The notes beneath the pieces were generated by a model that searched no databases, had not been told where the DNA came from, and saw only the letters and a program-made list of their open reading frames with translations. Position numbers and translations under genes: made by a program. This document shows, in pieces, positions 33,749 through 44,188 of a stretch of DNA of 64,000 nucleotides (positions are counted from its first letter, which is position 1; every line of letters starts with the position of its first letter). Source of the stretch: Paraphoma chrysanthemicola (lineage: Eukaryota; Ascomycota; Dothideomycetes; Pleosporales; Phaeosphaeriaceae); contig JAGMWG010000008.1 of assembly GCA_020744225.1 (NCBI GenBank), forward strand, positions 1,550,001 to 1,614,000, given 5' to 3'.

Positions 33749-35489
33749 TGTCTGTGTAACGATGTGGGTGAAGGGTAGGGTAGTTGTCGCTGTTCAACGC
33801 CAAGAGTCGCTCAGTCGTCTAGCGTTCTCTCATATACACATGCTTGGAGGTTCGTCGGAAGCACGGTGGGATGGAAGTTGGGGCACGGAGGTGAGAGTGA
33901 CGGCGGGCACTACAGGCGAGCGAGCGAGGTGCTTTGGTCGAGGTTGCACAGCGTGTCGAGCCGGTCACGTTAGCAGCAACAACACACGAGTTGTTTGGTT
34001 TGGCGTGCCACGCTCGCGCAGTGAGGGTGAGCCGAGAGTTTGCTGCGGGCGCAGGTGAGCGGCGCTGTCGGAGGCCGTGAGGGTGCAGGTGGTAATAGCA
34101 CCGGCTTTGAGATGGGCGTAGGGTCAGGAGATATCACACACGTCGCCCCCGAGACAGCCCGGCACTGCTTGGAGAGGAGGAGAGAAACAAGACTCAGCGA
34201 CGGTCGCTCATGCGTGCTGAGCGCTGGCGGTGGGCTTTGATGAGAGTCTGAAGCGCGCTAGGTTTCGCATTTGCCAGCATCAGCCGCTCGCTGTGATTGG
34301 AGCACTGCGGCTGACAACGGGGTCCATCACCAGATACCTTCCGCTTCGACGGCTAGCTGCTATGATTCATTTAATATATTCTCAACAGCATAAGCCGATC
34401 GGCAGCTAAGGAACGCGTTGCAATGCGTGCGCGACTGTTGCTCCAGGGCTGCTGGCGGGGAGGCTCACGTGAGGTGCTGCCCGCCCGGAATAGGACTCCC
34501 CTGGACACTGGACATCCTTGGGGAACCATGCGACCCATGCCAGGCACATTATCATCTATCTGATATCGACATTCTGTTGGCGCTTGCCCGCGTACCCTGC
34601 CTCGGACGTCGCAGGCTGCTCGACAAGACGTTGCGGCGCGTAGGCACAGCTATCTTGAGCAGACGTACGCCAGCTTGCGCGCAGCTGTCTCAGGTCAGGG
34701 CGAGCACTCGGCCTCAGTGCTGTAGCCGCCGCTGACCGAATGCACCGCTGTCATTGGCGACGTGCGACTGTTTCAACCGCCCCTTTCTCTTGGTCGCTCG
34801 TGGTTTCGAAACGGCGGACAAGGCAGACATTGATCTGCCCATGTGGACCCTGAAATGCATTGAAGACCAGCATTTGCGGCCGTTGGTACCAAGTGGAGCC
34901 CCATCAATGACAGCGGCGCTGCTGCACGCCGCCCATCCATTACTCGAAATCCGAAGCCTGCACCCGTGGTTCCTGCGCCGCGGAATGAACAGAGAGATTG
35001 CTAAGTGAAGACATCATGCAAGATTGGGATCCTCGATGAGGCTTGGTCGAAGTAAGCAACTCGATCGCGATGACGCAGACCCTCATATGACGCAACTACA
35101 CCGGACAACGGCCCTGCAGACACGGCCCAAGAGCCCAGAAATCTGCGGTTCGAGCAGCTGCACGTGGAGCACCGAACAGTATAGCAAGTCTAGCACTTCT
35201 TCTCGATGCTCTTTGGTTCTCGCACGTAACCTCTTTAATCCCGCCAATTCCAAGCCTGATCCTGTCGGGCTGCGCCGTCTGGCAACTCTATCCACTTTGT
35301 CCCAGATATATCCTCGCAGCCTGCACGCACGATTGCCAACAGACTCTGCCATATTTTCTGCACTCTGCATCCAACGCTCCTGCATGACACCACTGCAATA
35401 GTAGCAGCGCCAGTCCTGCTGCACTCCACGAACTTTGTCCAAGTCCACGCGCGATTCGACAGTCGCATAGTGCTTAGCGCAACCACACT
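33749..35489. promoter_or_regulatory. Long divergent promoter, STE11 / DUF7514-like gene
   Basis: About 1.7 kb between the two starts. Frames such as 33660-34058 (plus) overlap the STE11 start and look like antisense shadows; 34418-35008 and 35024-35528 show no domain. The stretch is long enough to carry leader sequences with upstream frames, typical of fungal signalling genes; no specific site was identified. Confidence 0.4.
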
Positions 35490-37386
35490 ATGGCCTACGA
35501 AACCTTCCGCAGCCCAGATCCGCACCATGCATCATACTCGTCCTCGCACGATCACAACCATCATGTGCCTGGATCCTACGAGTATGATGCCCAGTATCGG
35601 CCAAATGCGCGTGGTAGATCGCGCGCGTCGAGCGTTGCTTCCGAGAAACTCGCTCAGCCTTCCGCCCAACCACTAAAGACTGCCATCGGAAATGCTTTTG
35701 ACAAGTCGGATGCCGCAAGGGTGGTGGATCCAAATCTCATAGCAGAGATTACAGAGCAGGTCAAGAAATCTGTACTCGAAGAAATCAAGTTGAGCGTTGC
35801 GGCCAGTGTTACGGCGGAGAGGCAGCCTGTACCACAGTACGTGCCACCCTCGCCGGCCTCCACGTCTGCTTCTGTCCCACCGCGAGATGTCTATACTCCG
35901 CCGTCGCCAAAGCATACCGAATTCTCGAGCCAGCCGTCTCCCAGTCCAGATCTGTTGGCGCGTGATCCATTGCTCGACGGCAACACCGATACCCCAACTC
36001 CAAGGCAGGGACGCACCGCGCCTATTGACATACCCACTGAACGGCCACCTGTACGACCTGCACCAGCCGCAAGGATGGAAACCGAGGACTACACACCAAT
36101 CGAGAAGATGTGGCAGCGTTTGTTCGATCAAGATGGACAGCCTCTACCGCGCCTCGGCGAGTTCCTTAGGGGTCTGGCCTTGCACCTCGTACGTGTGCAT
36201 CCTGTCATTTCAAAGGGGAAAGCTAACGATTGTAATAGGTCGAAGACTATGAGCCGAAGCGGAGCCTTGTAATCACTCCCGCCAAGATGCTCAAGTTCTA
36301 TGAAGAAGTGAAACTTCATGATGAGATATATCCATGGCAGAGTAAGTACCCATAGGTCAAGTCTGATCAAATTACTAAATATTATCAGCAATCTTTGGAA
36401 AACTGTCCTACTCGGCACTGTCCAAGGTCTATCGCGACATGCGATGTCAGCACCATCTAATTCAGGAGCACCCTGCAGAGCAGCCATACATCCCGGCACT
36501 GACGCCTGATGGCTTCCAGGAATGGATGACTGCAATGATTCAAGCCTATCCGGATGTCGAGTATGAACGACTTGCCAAGGCTGTGTTAGACATGCCCATC
36601 TCCAACGCGGATGATCGGAAGGAGCGCTTTCCGAAGGAATTGCCGCGTCGTATGTTTCCCCAGGTGGAGAACCTGCAGGCTCAACAACGTTGTGCCGCCG
36701 CACTGTCTGCAGAGGGCGTAGGTCCTCTCAGAAAGGCGCCAACATTCCCTCCACCACCTCCCAAGAGCCAACCGACGGGCGCTGGTCCGAATTTCGAGAG
36801 GGAGCGCAGCCCGTATGCCTCACAGCCGGAGGCGAGGTCTTTTGCCTCGGAAGACGAGTTGGACACATCGTCAGTACCAATTGAGCGACAGCGCAAACCA
36901 TACGCAGCCACTCCTGGCGGTGGCAAGCTCTACGAGGATGACCTCCATCGAAGCGCTACGGCAGATGCTTCTGCCCAAGAGCAACGTAGGCGTCGTCAGT
37001 CGACTGCAGGCCAAGGACCATGGTCACCTCCACCCACCGATGCATACTACGACCACGGTGGTCAAGCTCGTGCCGGCGGACAGGCAAGTACACGGCGCGC
37101 CCGAAGTCCCAGCTTCTCCAACCATGGCACACATTCCGACTCCGCCGTCCGTGACATTCCCAGCAGCTATTACGCGTCCAATCTACACAGCTTTGAGGAA
37201 GACTCTCGGCGGTACAGCAAAGACAACGACAATAGCAAGAGGCGCGACCATCACCGAAGAAGTACTGCCGGAACCGACAGCTCGTACGAATCGCAATCTC
37301 GGTCGACCTACGACCACGACGACTATCGCAGCCGCAATGGCAGCAGTGGCTATGAAGAAAGAGGCTACGAGTCACGCCGCTATTGA
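35490..37386 (+). CDS. DUF7514-like fungal protein with disordered tails
   Basis: Three exons, 35490-36188, 36239-36341 and 36389-37386 (introns of 50 and 47 bases), giving 599 residues. A conserved central block at about 205-370 starts with YTPIEKMWQRLFDQDG and continues with RLGEFLRGLALHLVEDYEP, YEEVKLHDEIYPWQTIFG and YRDMRCQHHLIQE; this matches a domain I know from ascomycetes as DUF7514 (name from memory). The flanks are disordered: the N-terminal 200 residues rich in His, Ser and Pro, and the C-terminal 230 rich in Arg, Ser and Tyr with repeated RRxS-type phrases. No membrane segment or catalytic motif is visible. The function is unknown. Confidence 0.8.
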
Positions 37387-37875
37387 CCCTGGTTACCTCT
37401 AGTCGCGCCATGTAGACAATGATAACGACGTTACGACACCCCGATATTTCAAGACGACTTACAAAGGATTCCCCGATCGTTGTGATCAAGCTTTCTTTTG
37501 TAGATTGGATCTCACTGTATACCACTGTTGAGCTGCGCTTGCTTTTACATACCCCAGTTGAGTGCGTTTTGGTGGCCCTGTGTACATTATTTCGTCTTTC
37601 GAGGTTTCTCTCCGAGCGTGCAATGCCCTTTTCGGTCGCTTTCAGGCTGCTAGGCAGAGTCAAATGCAAGGTCTAGACAGCTTCGTATGTTAAAAAATCT
37701 ATTCCGTCACCAAATGTGTGCATTGTGTTTGGGCTATCGACGGTGCAGTGAATCGTGACGTGATCTTCGAGCTCCAGCGATGCATGCCAAGCCCACTTTA
37801 CGCGCTACCGCGTCGACGCGTTTCCCAGCTCGTCGCGAGTTGATAGCAGCGCAACTTCCCACATTCTCCCTCACA
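37387..37875. other. 3' region and RFC5 promoter
   Basis: Tandem spacer between two plus-strand genes. The first half is 3' untranslated sequence. A GACGCGTTTC element at 37814-37823 contains the ACGCGT (MCB-type) box known from fungal replication genes, 53 bases before the RFC5 ATG. Confidence 0.5.
37817..37822 (+). promoter_or_regulatory. MCB-like box upstream of RFC5
   Basis: ACGCGT, palindromic core of the MluI cell-cycle box bound by MBF in yeasts, stands about 55 bases upstream of the RFC5 start in the phrase GTCGACGCGTTTCC. A six-base site can occur by chance, but its place before a replication gene is fitting. Confidence 0.4.
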
Positions 37876-39185
37876 ATGGCTCTCCTCGTAGACAAACACC
37901 GGCCGCGCAATCTCGAAGCTCTTAGCTATCATCCAGAACTATCAGAGCGCTTACGAGCTTTGGTAGGCTACTCCCGTGTGCCTTGGTGCTTGACATGCTC
38001 TGACACGAATCCTCCTGCAGGCACAAAGCGGCGACTTCCCACATCTTCTCGTATACGGACCGTCTGGTGCTGGCAAGAAGACTCGCATAGTCGCCACTCT
38101 TAAGGAACTCTACGGTCCTGGAGTCGAGAAAATCAAGATCGATGCGCGTGTCTTCCAGACCACCACGAACCGCAAACTCGAATTCAACATTGTCGCATCC
38201 GTATACCACCTCGAAATCACACCCTCAGACGTCGGTAATTATGACAGAGTGGTCGTGCAAGACCTGCTCAAAGAAGTCGCGCAAACACAGCAAGTCGACT
38301 TGGGCGCAAAGCAGCGCTTCAAAGTCGTTGTGATCAACGAGGCGGATCATTTGACAAGAGATGCACAGGCGGCGTTGAGGAGGACAATGGAGAAGTACAG
38401 TCCAAACCTGAGGCTGATTCTGTTAGCCAACTCGACGAGTAACATCATTGCGCCCATCAGAAGTAGGACGCTGCTAGTCAGGGTGGCAGCACCGACAGAA
38501 CCTGAGATCTGTGCAGTGCTCAAGAATGTGGGCAAGAAGGAAGGCTGGAAGGAAGTGGAGAGCCTGAACCAGAGGATAGCAAAAGAAAGCGGCAGGAATT
38601 TGAGGAAGGCTTTGTTGATGTTTGAGGCTGTACATGCACAGAAGTACGTTGATAGTCTTGCAGAGAGACACTCGCATGCCCAGAGTTGTGCTAACAAGCA
38701 GTAGCGAGAAAGTCACCGACACAACACACATCCCACCTCCAGACTGGGAGGCCCTGATTGAGCAAATCGCGCGCCAAATTGTCGAGGAACGAAGTCCACA
38801 GCGTCTGCTACAAGTTCGAGCCTCACTCTACGACCTCCTTTCGCATTGCATCGATTCAACTACGATCATTAAGACACTCACATGGAAGCTCATACCAAAA
38901 ACGGACGATGCATTGAAGCCAGAAGTCATCAAATGGGCTGCCTTCTACGAGCACAGGTGTAAGATGGGCGCCAAACAGATCTTTCATCTTGAGGCGTTCG
39001 TTGCAAAGTATATGAGGATATACGAGAGGTAAGCACTCTTTCGAATCCTAAAAGCTCCTACTGATTTGGGTGTAGTTATTCCATGGGCATCGATTTTGAT
39101 TCAGCGTGAGCATTTCAAGATACTAAGCGCGCGTAACTCTGCGCTGCTATGTCTGAATTGCAGCTATGAACACGACATTAAGTAA
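37876..39185 (+). CDS. RFC5: Replication factor C subunit (yeast Rfc5 / human RFC3 type)
   Basis: Five exons: 37876-37962, 38021-38643, 38702-39028, 39076-39105 and 39164-39185, giving 362 residues. It starts MALLVDKHRPRNLEAL, then Walker A GPSGAGKKTR, the subunit-specific YHLEITPSDVGNYDR, and NEADHLTRDAQAALRRTMEKY in place of Walker B DEAD, which is the hallmark of the Rfc5/RFC3 subunit. NIIAPIRSRTLLVR contains the SRC-like motif, here SRT. The C-terminal collar ends in HLEAFVAKYM. The complex loads PCNA on DNA in replication and repair. The last two exons (30 and 22 bases) add the tail YSMGIDFDSAYEHDIK and both junctions keep frame. The uORF-free start is preceded by an MCB-like box. Confidence 0.95.
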
Positions 39186-39398
39186 GGTGTTGAGGCGTCT
39201 GTTGAGCGCGCATGCATTTCGCGTTGGGACATTACGTCATTGGCATGAGCTACACACTACGAGCATCATCGGTCATAGCTTCCATACACCACAATTACAG
39301 TTACTGCTTCTCTACACTCACGTATTCTTTCCTCCCATCTCCCCAGTCTACAACCCTCCAACAACCCAATTGCCTCATCCACACACACGCAAGTAACT

Positions 39399-39901
39399 AT
39401 GTCGAAGAACCTCATGGACACCGAGCCTGGCGGCGAACAAACGCAGTACGAAGGCGCGCATACTTTCATCGAGCCGCATAAAAAGCAGGCGGGACAATTA
39501 GGCGGTATGTTGCCACATCTCCCTTTCTCACTCTTTGCCCCGTTGTGCGTAAACTAAGAAGCCCTTATATACAGACCCAGCAACGGGCACTTCAACCTCG
39601 CAACCCAAACCCGCAACCGACGAGCCAAACACCCAAGGCGTGACCAAGGCGGATAAGATTCGGTACGGACAGAGCATTCAGGAAGGCGGGATGGGTGGGA
39701 AGACGACTAGTTCGACCGGGCAGGCGAATGATGGTATGTTGTGATTGAAAGTACTGATGGTGATTTATAAGGCTGATCGATGGGATAGGTGGATTTGGTG
39801 GCACGGCGGCACAAGAGCAGCAGGATGATAGCTTTTCAAAGGAGAGGAGAGAGCAGGGATATGGTGGGGGAAAGGATATGGATAGGAATATCGGCGCATA
39901 A
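39399..39901 (+). CDS. Small hydrophilic Gly/Gln/Lys-rich protein
   Basis: Three exons, 39399-39504, 39575-39733 and 39789-39901, giving 125 residues; introns of 70 and 55 bases keep frame. The sequence begins MSKNLMDTEPGGEQTQYEG and continues with KKQAGQLG, TKADKIRYGQSIQEGG and GFGGTAAQEQQDD, ending KDMDRNIGA. It has no Cys, Trp or hydrophobic core, so it is probably disordered. The composition resembles stress-type (hydrophilin) proteins, but I see no LEA repeat. It lies 213 bases downstream of RFC5 on the same strand. Function unknown. Confidence 0.65.
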
Positions 39902-40165
39902 GGAGGGAGAGAAGGAGAGAGAGAAAGGGAGCTAGCGTGGCATGAGCAGTTTGTGCTTGAGACATGAGATATGTACACTAGTATACAACAGCGTTACGAC
40001 ATTGCAAAGTCTATGACCAAGATCCCTTCTCTTTCGCCTTAAACGCCATCGCTATGCAGCCTTTCTAACCAAGCCCAATCTAACCAAAGCCAGAGGAACA
40101 GAGTCGGGATATCTCATCGCGGAAGAGCAGAGAGCAAACACACACTCAAAAAGTCAAACACCCAT

Positions 40166-41890
40166 CTATCGACTAACCGCCTCATCAGCCCTCAGTTCCG
40201 CTTTGGCCAACCTCCTCGCCAACGCACGCTCCCTCGCCACCACATCCGCCAAATTCTCCCCTTTCTTCGCCGCCGCCCCAGGACTAAACTCGTGAACTTC
40301 TCTCAACGACTTCCCACCGCCTCCCCACGCGCCCAAGCCCCATCCACTATGGCTTTTACTCACCATGCTGCCCGGACCGTGGCCGTACATGCTTACGCGT
40401 TGGACTTTGCGCAGTTTCTGTAGGCCGTAGGCGGCGACCATGACGCCGAAGATGGTGCACCAGCCGCTGATGCCGTAGAAGCCGAGATCGGATTCTTCGA
40501 TGAAGTTTTTGAGATTCATGCCGTAGAGGGCCGCGACGAAGGTGCCTGCTGTGATGGCGAGGGTGAGGATGGAGAATTTGAGATCGAGAAGCATGAGGGA
40601 GTTGCGGTTGGCGTCGAGGATGGCTTTGACGCTGTTGGAGGTGTTAGTTTGATGTGCAGTGAGAGAGGAAGAGGATAGGGGGATGTACATTTCTTCCGTA
40701 TTGCGGATGCTGGAAACAAGATTCTCTGCGGCTTGGACGATTTCGTCGGCGACTTTATGGTAGGATTCAAGCAGCATTTCGACTTCGGTGTGGTCATCCT
40801 CTTCGCGGGTTATACCTTCTGCTTTCTCGGTGAGGTACATGGCAGACAGGTCGTCGTCGGCCTCGAGGAGTTCTTCCAGTGCATTCCGGACCAGGCGAGC
40901 TTTTTGCTCAAAACTACCGAGCTTCTTGCTGTAGATGAGCAGGTATCGGAGCTTGTCCCTGTCGATGTCTTCTTCGAGCTCCCTAAGCACTCTGACGACA
41001 GGCTCGCTCACACCCTCGAACTCCTTCTCCAAGCTCAGTGTGACGGATATAAGGACGGCTTCGAGCGCGCGGAATTCGTATGCGAGGGTGCCGTTCGCAG
41101 GTGATTCTTTTTGTCGTAGCTTGAGATCGAGATCGTACATGAAGACTGATTGTGACTTCGAGTCCGTGGTGCCATACGCGTCGAAGACCAACACTCTGTT
41201 GTGCTTGAGCAAAACCCTGAGGTTCAGCAAATTGATCAAGATGGCGCTCGGTCGAACCAAAATATGTGGAAGCAAGCTCGAATCAATCTTTCGCAGATCT
41301 CGCGGCAAGAGACCATATTTTGCGATGAGCTCGCTCTTCTTGAACTCTCCACTGACAAGTGTGACATTGCCGTGCTCATCGAGCTCCGTACATCGCATTT
41401 TGAGCTCATTCGCTGGCCGCATTATACGACCTAAACTGCTTCCGAAGCCTGTCGAGCCGGGAGGATCGTCTGCTGGCGGAGTGGGCGCTTGCAGCTGGGC
41501 GAGCTTTCTTCGACGTGCGGATCTAAACATGTCCCAGACATCCTTGGAGCGGGTAGTTGAAAAGCAGCGGCGGGTCGGGAGAGGGTCGAGCGTGTGTGGT
41601 GAAGGTAGAAAGGTCGAGCTGTGTATTGCTGACAACGACGTCCCACGATTTTGGCATATTTGCGGTATTTGTCCTGTAATTCCCAATCCTCGGCTACACA
41701 CGCCGCTCGAATGAAGTCCTTCTATCCTGGCTTTTGGGTCATATTGCCCTCCATTGGTCGTTGCATACGTGCGCCGCTGTCTTCTCACGGATGCACATTG
41801 CGCTGCCGGCGACTCGAAAGCATATCTTACTTGAGCTCTGAGGAAGCTCAATACCGATGGCGACGGGGCGTGAAGCGCAGAAAGCTTCAT
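40166..41890 (-). CDS. Mitochondrial Mg2+ channel, MRS2/LPE10 type
   Basis: Two exons, 40689-41890 and 40166-40631, giving 555 residues from Met 41890. The N-terminal 110 residues are rich in Arg, Ser and Ala with no acidic run and look like a mitochondrial presequence; an upstream in-frame Met at 41959 would add 23 residues. The CorA/Mrs2 core includes RCTELDEHGNV, YGLLPRDLRKID, VRPSAILINLL, the coiled-coil stalk, ILDANRNSLMLLDLKFS, then the first membrane helix ending in YGMNLKN with the GMN selectivity motif, and a second helix (FYGISGWCTIFGVMVAAY). It carries Mg2+ into the mitochondrial matrix. The 57-base intron (40632-40688) is frame-preserving and stop-free; removing it gives NTEEIVKAILDANR, the family consensus. 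The tail is Gly/Lys/Arg-rich. Confidence 0.9.
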   Translation of the reverse strand: MKLSALHAPSPSVLSFLRAQVRYAFESPAAQCASVRRQRRTYATTNGGQYDPKARIEGLHSSGVCSRGLGITGQIPQICQNRGTSLSAIHSSTFLPSPHTLDPLPTRRCFSTTRSKDVWDMFRSARRRKLAQLQAPTPPADDPPGSTGFGSSLGRIMRPANELKMRCTELDEHGNVTLVSGEFKKSELIAKYGLLPRDLRKIDSSLLPHILVRPSAILINLLNLRVLLKHNRVLVFDAYGTTDSKSQSVFMYDLDLKLRQKESPANGTLAYEFRALEAVLISVTLSLEKEFEGVSEPVVRVLRELEEDIDRDKLRYLLIYSKKLGSFEQKARLVRNALEELLEADDDLSAMYLTEKAEGITREEDDHTEVEMLLESYHKVADEIVQAAENLVSSIRNTEEMYIPLSSSSLTAHQTNTSNSVKAILDANRNSLMLLDLKFSILTLAITAGTFVAALYGMNLKNFIEESDLGFYGISGWCTIFGVMVAAYGLQKLRKVQRVSMYGHGPGSMVSKSHSGWGLGAWGGGGKSLREVHEFSPGAAAKKGENLADVVARERALARRLAKAELRADEAVSR

Positions 41891-42127
41891 TACTCGGTGA
41901 TCGCAGAGGTCTGTATTCGAAGTCGATCCATACGGTCGTAGTCGAGATTTGTTGCTCAAGCATCACCTGCGTCATTTCGCGGCCTTGGAAAATCAAAAGA
42001 CGCTAGTGACGTCACGTGTCCTGGCGTTTCTTCCACAATCAGAACGCTGAGCTCTCCTTTATTCATTGACAAACTTATGAGTTCATAGATTCTATGTTCA
42101 TTCAACACACCTTCAAGTGCTGATGGC

Positions 42128-42514
42128 ATGTCTGGAAGACTATACAATGCGTTGATTCGCACGCATCACATCACGTCGCGCAAAAAGGTCGCTAAACTTC
42201 GACAAGCAGCTGCGAATTACGACATCTATGCACTTCTCCGCTATGGAGGTTGTCCTGGCATCATGTACTGCCAGGGGACTGAACTTGGCGTGAAAGAATG
42301 GGTATCGACTGTGCAGCGACTACGATACAAAGACTTCCAGCTTGTGCAGAAGCCTGCTGTCAAAGAAGAGGAAGAAAGTAACGCACAAGACCAAAATATC
42401 TTGTATGGCAAGGCAGAGGAGGTCGACAGTGTCAAAGACTTTGGTGCACGAATGACAGAGATCGGGGTTCGTGAGTGGTGGAGGAGAGGCATGGGGTACG
42501 CTGGCGAAGACTGA
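42128..42514 (+). CDS. Small protein with Prp3_C/DUF1115-like domain
   Basis: Single exon, 128 residues. THHITSRKKVAKLRQAAANY, then YGGCPGIMYCQGTE, then WVSTVQRLRYKDFQLV follow the order of the C-terminal domain of RWDD2 proteins and Prp3 (Pfam Prp3_C, once DUF1115): HHI.S..K, GxPGxxxxxG, and VxxLRxxxFxL. Here the domain stands almost alone without the RWD domain. The tail is acidic (KEEEESNAQDQ) and ends with WWRRGMGY. The family match is by motif memory, so moderate. Function is unknown; the domain is ferredoxin-like in Prp3 and contacts U4/U6 RNA there. Confidence 0.65.
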   Translation: MSGRLYNALIRTHHITSRKKVAKLRQAAANYDIYALLRYGGCPGIMYCQGTELGVKEWVSTVQRLRYKDFQLVQKPAVKEEEESNAQDQNILYGKAEEVDSVKDFGARMTEIGVREWWRRGMGYAGED

Positions 42515-42886
42515 AGACCGCAAGCTCCGCTCAAGCGGTCTACCTACATCGTTTCCATTATAAGATCGCGGAGTTTCCAACCTTCCATTACCAATATAAT
42601 GAATATGGAACTACGGATTACGCAATGCAACCAGTCGTTGGCGGCGCCTTCCGCATCGTCTGGCACCGCTGGACCTGCAATATCTTCAGAGTGAAGGCGC
42701 TCTTCAGAAGGTCCTGACTTCCACTTCGCTCGTATAGGAGATCCAACAAGACCTGCAATCGACAAAATGTTCATTCGCTAGCATGAACCATGCCACTATA
42801 CTAGCGATCGGCCCCTTCGCTCCACTACAGCGCATCATATCGCCATTGCTAATTCCCAGACGACTCTTCGTTCTGAAACTATCGCT
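42515..42886. other. Spacer with BTB-gene promoter
   Basis: Tandem spacer of 372 bases; the right part is the upstream region of the BTB gene. No coding signal seen. Confidence 0.5.
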
Positions 42887-44007
42887 ATGGCACCCCAAGA
42901 ACGTCTTTCCAGAACGCTGCCACCATCTCTCGAACCCCAGACAGAATACATTGCAGCCACGCGCAATGAGCGGCACTTATTGACTCTTATCGTCGGGTCG
43001 GAAGAATCACCAAATGGCCTACGCAAGTTCGTTGCATCTCGACACCATGTAAGGTTCCTCAGCCATCGCTGGCACGAAGTCCTCAGACGCCCTACATCTC
43101 ACACGACTTTCCGCAACCGCCTGTTCATCTCAAAAGTCCACCTTCCCGACGACGATGCTATCGCTATGCGGACATTCCTGTACATCGCACACGCTCAGCC
43201 AACAAAGGTACCCAACAAAGTCAGTTTCGACGAACTGGTTCAGTTAGCTCGGGTCGCCGAACGCTACAAACTTGCTTATCTCACTAAGGGATACCTAATC
43301 GGGTGGATGATGCCTCATATTGATCGTCGCATCGACCCAGACCCCGAGTGGCTATATGTAGCCAGACAATTCGATCTTAGCAGCAAATACCATTCTGTCG
43401 CATTACACCTCACACAGAATCGTCCAGTCAATGCTAAAGGACAGCTGCTCAATCCTAACACGAATCTTCCTATCACCAGCCTCTTGCCTAGCAGCAATCT
43501 GGGTGAGCACACTCATTAAAGCCCCAACTGCCACTCACCCTCGCTGATGCCTGAATAGAAATTCTCTATATTGCTCGCCACAAATTCGCTATCAGGTTGG
43601 TGGGATGTGCATACGCAATACTGTACTTCTTCATGAAAAACACCAACAGCACGTGTTGTGCTAGCAATGCACCGCCGTCCGAACGCACCTTATGCACGGT
43701 TCGCAGCGCACTGGGTTTGGAACGATATCTTTCACATTATGGGCTGTGGCCACCCTCGGATATGGGTCGAGACGTCCCTTTGCTCCAAAAGCCACTTCTT
43801 GAGATTGCAAAAGTTCTGTGTGATATGGAATCGATAAGCAAGTTCGTCAAGACTGTGATAGGGGAGTCGGAAGTGCATGAAGGCTTTGAGAGTGAATGGC
43901 GGAAAGTGCATGGATCGGCTTGTAGGGTGGAAGTGTTGTTGAAGAAGAAAGTTGAGGAGGTACTTGTTGATATGTCTTCTGCGAAGGACTTCGTCCTTCA
44001 GGCGTAA
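42887..44007 (+). CDS. BTB/POZ-domain protein A
   Basis: Two exons, 42887-43502 and 43559-44007, intron 56 bases, product 354 residues. The BTB-type region at about 30-130 runs LTLIVGSEESPNGLRKFVASRH, then SHRWHEVLRRP, VHLPDDDAIAMRTFLYIAH and FDELVQLARVAERYKL, followed by a helical segment. The C-terminal half has no known domain but has paired Cys (TCCAS). The intron (phase 1) follows LLPSSNL. Fungal BTB proteins of this type are numerous, and their roles are mostly unknown. A related gene lies at 46639-47885. Confidence 0.8.
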
Positions 44008-44188
44008 GCTTAATCAGGGTGATCCAGGTAGCCGCGAGAGAAATAGGAGTACGCAATTGACCATTAGTATTCGTAATGACATGACATATTCAAAGTTCCG
44101 CACAAAGCCATTGCCGTCTCGGTCCCAAAAATCACAACCACAGCGAGCACGCAACGATCCCCGTAGCATCTAGTGCAGCCAATCGCAA

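Noticed and set aside
40166..41959. MRS2-like gene as one 597-codon exon
   Set aside because: The 57 bases at 40632-40688 break the NTEEIVKAILDANR consensus; the splice is clean. The first Met (41959) is less suited to a presequence than that at 41890.
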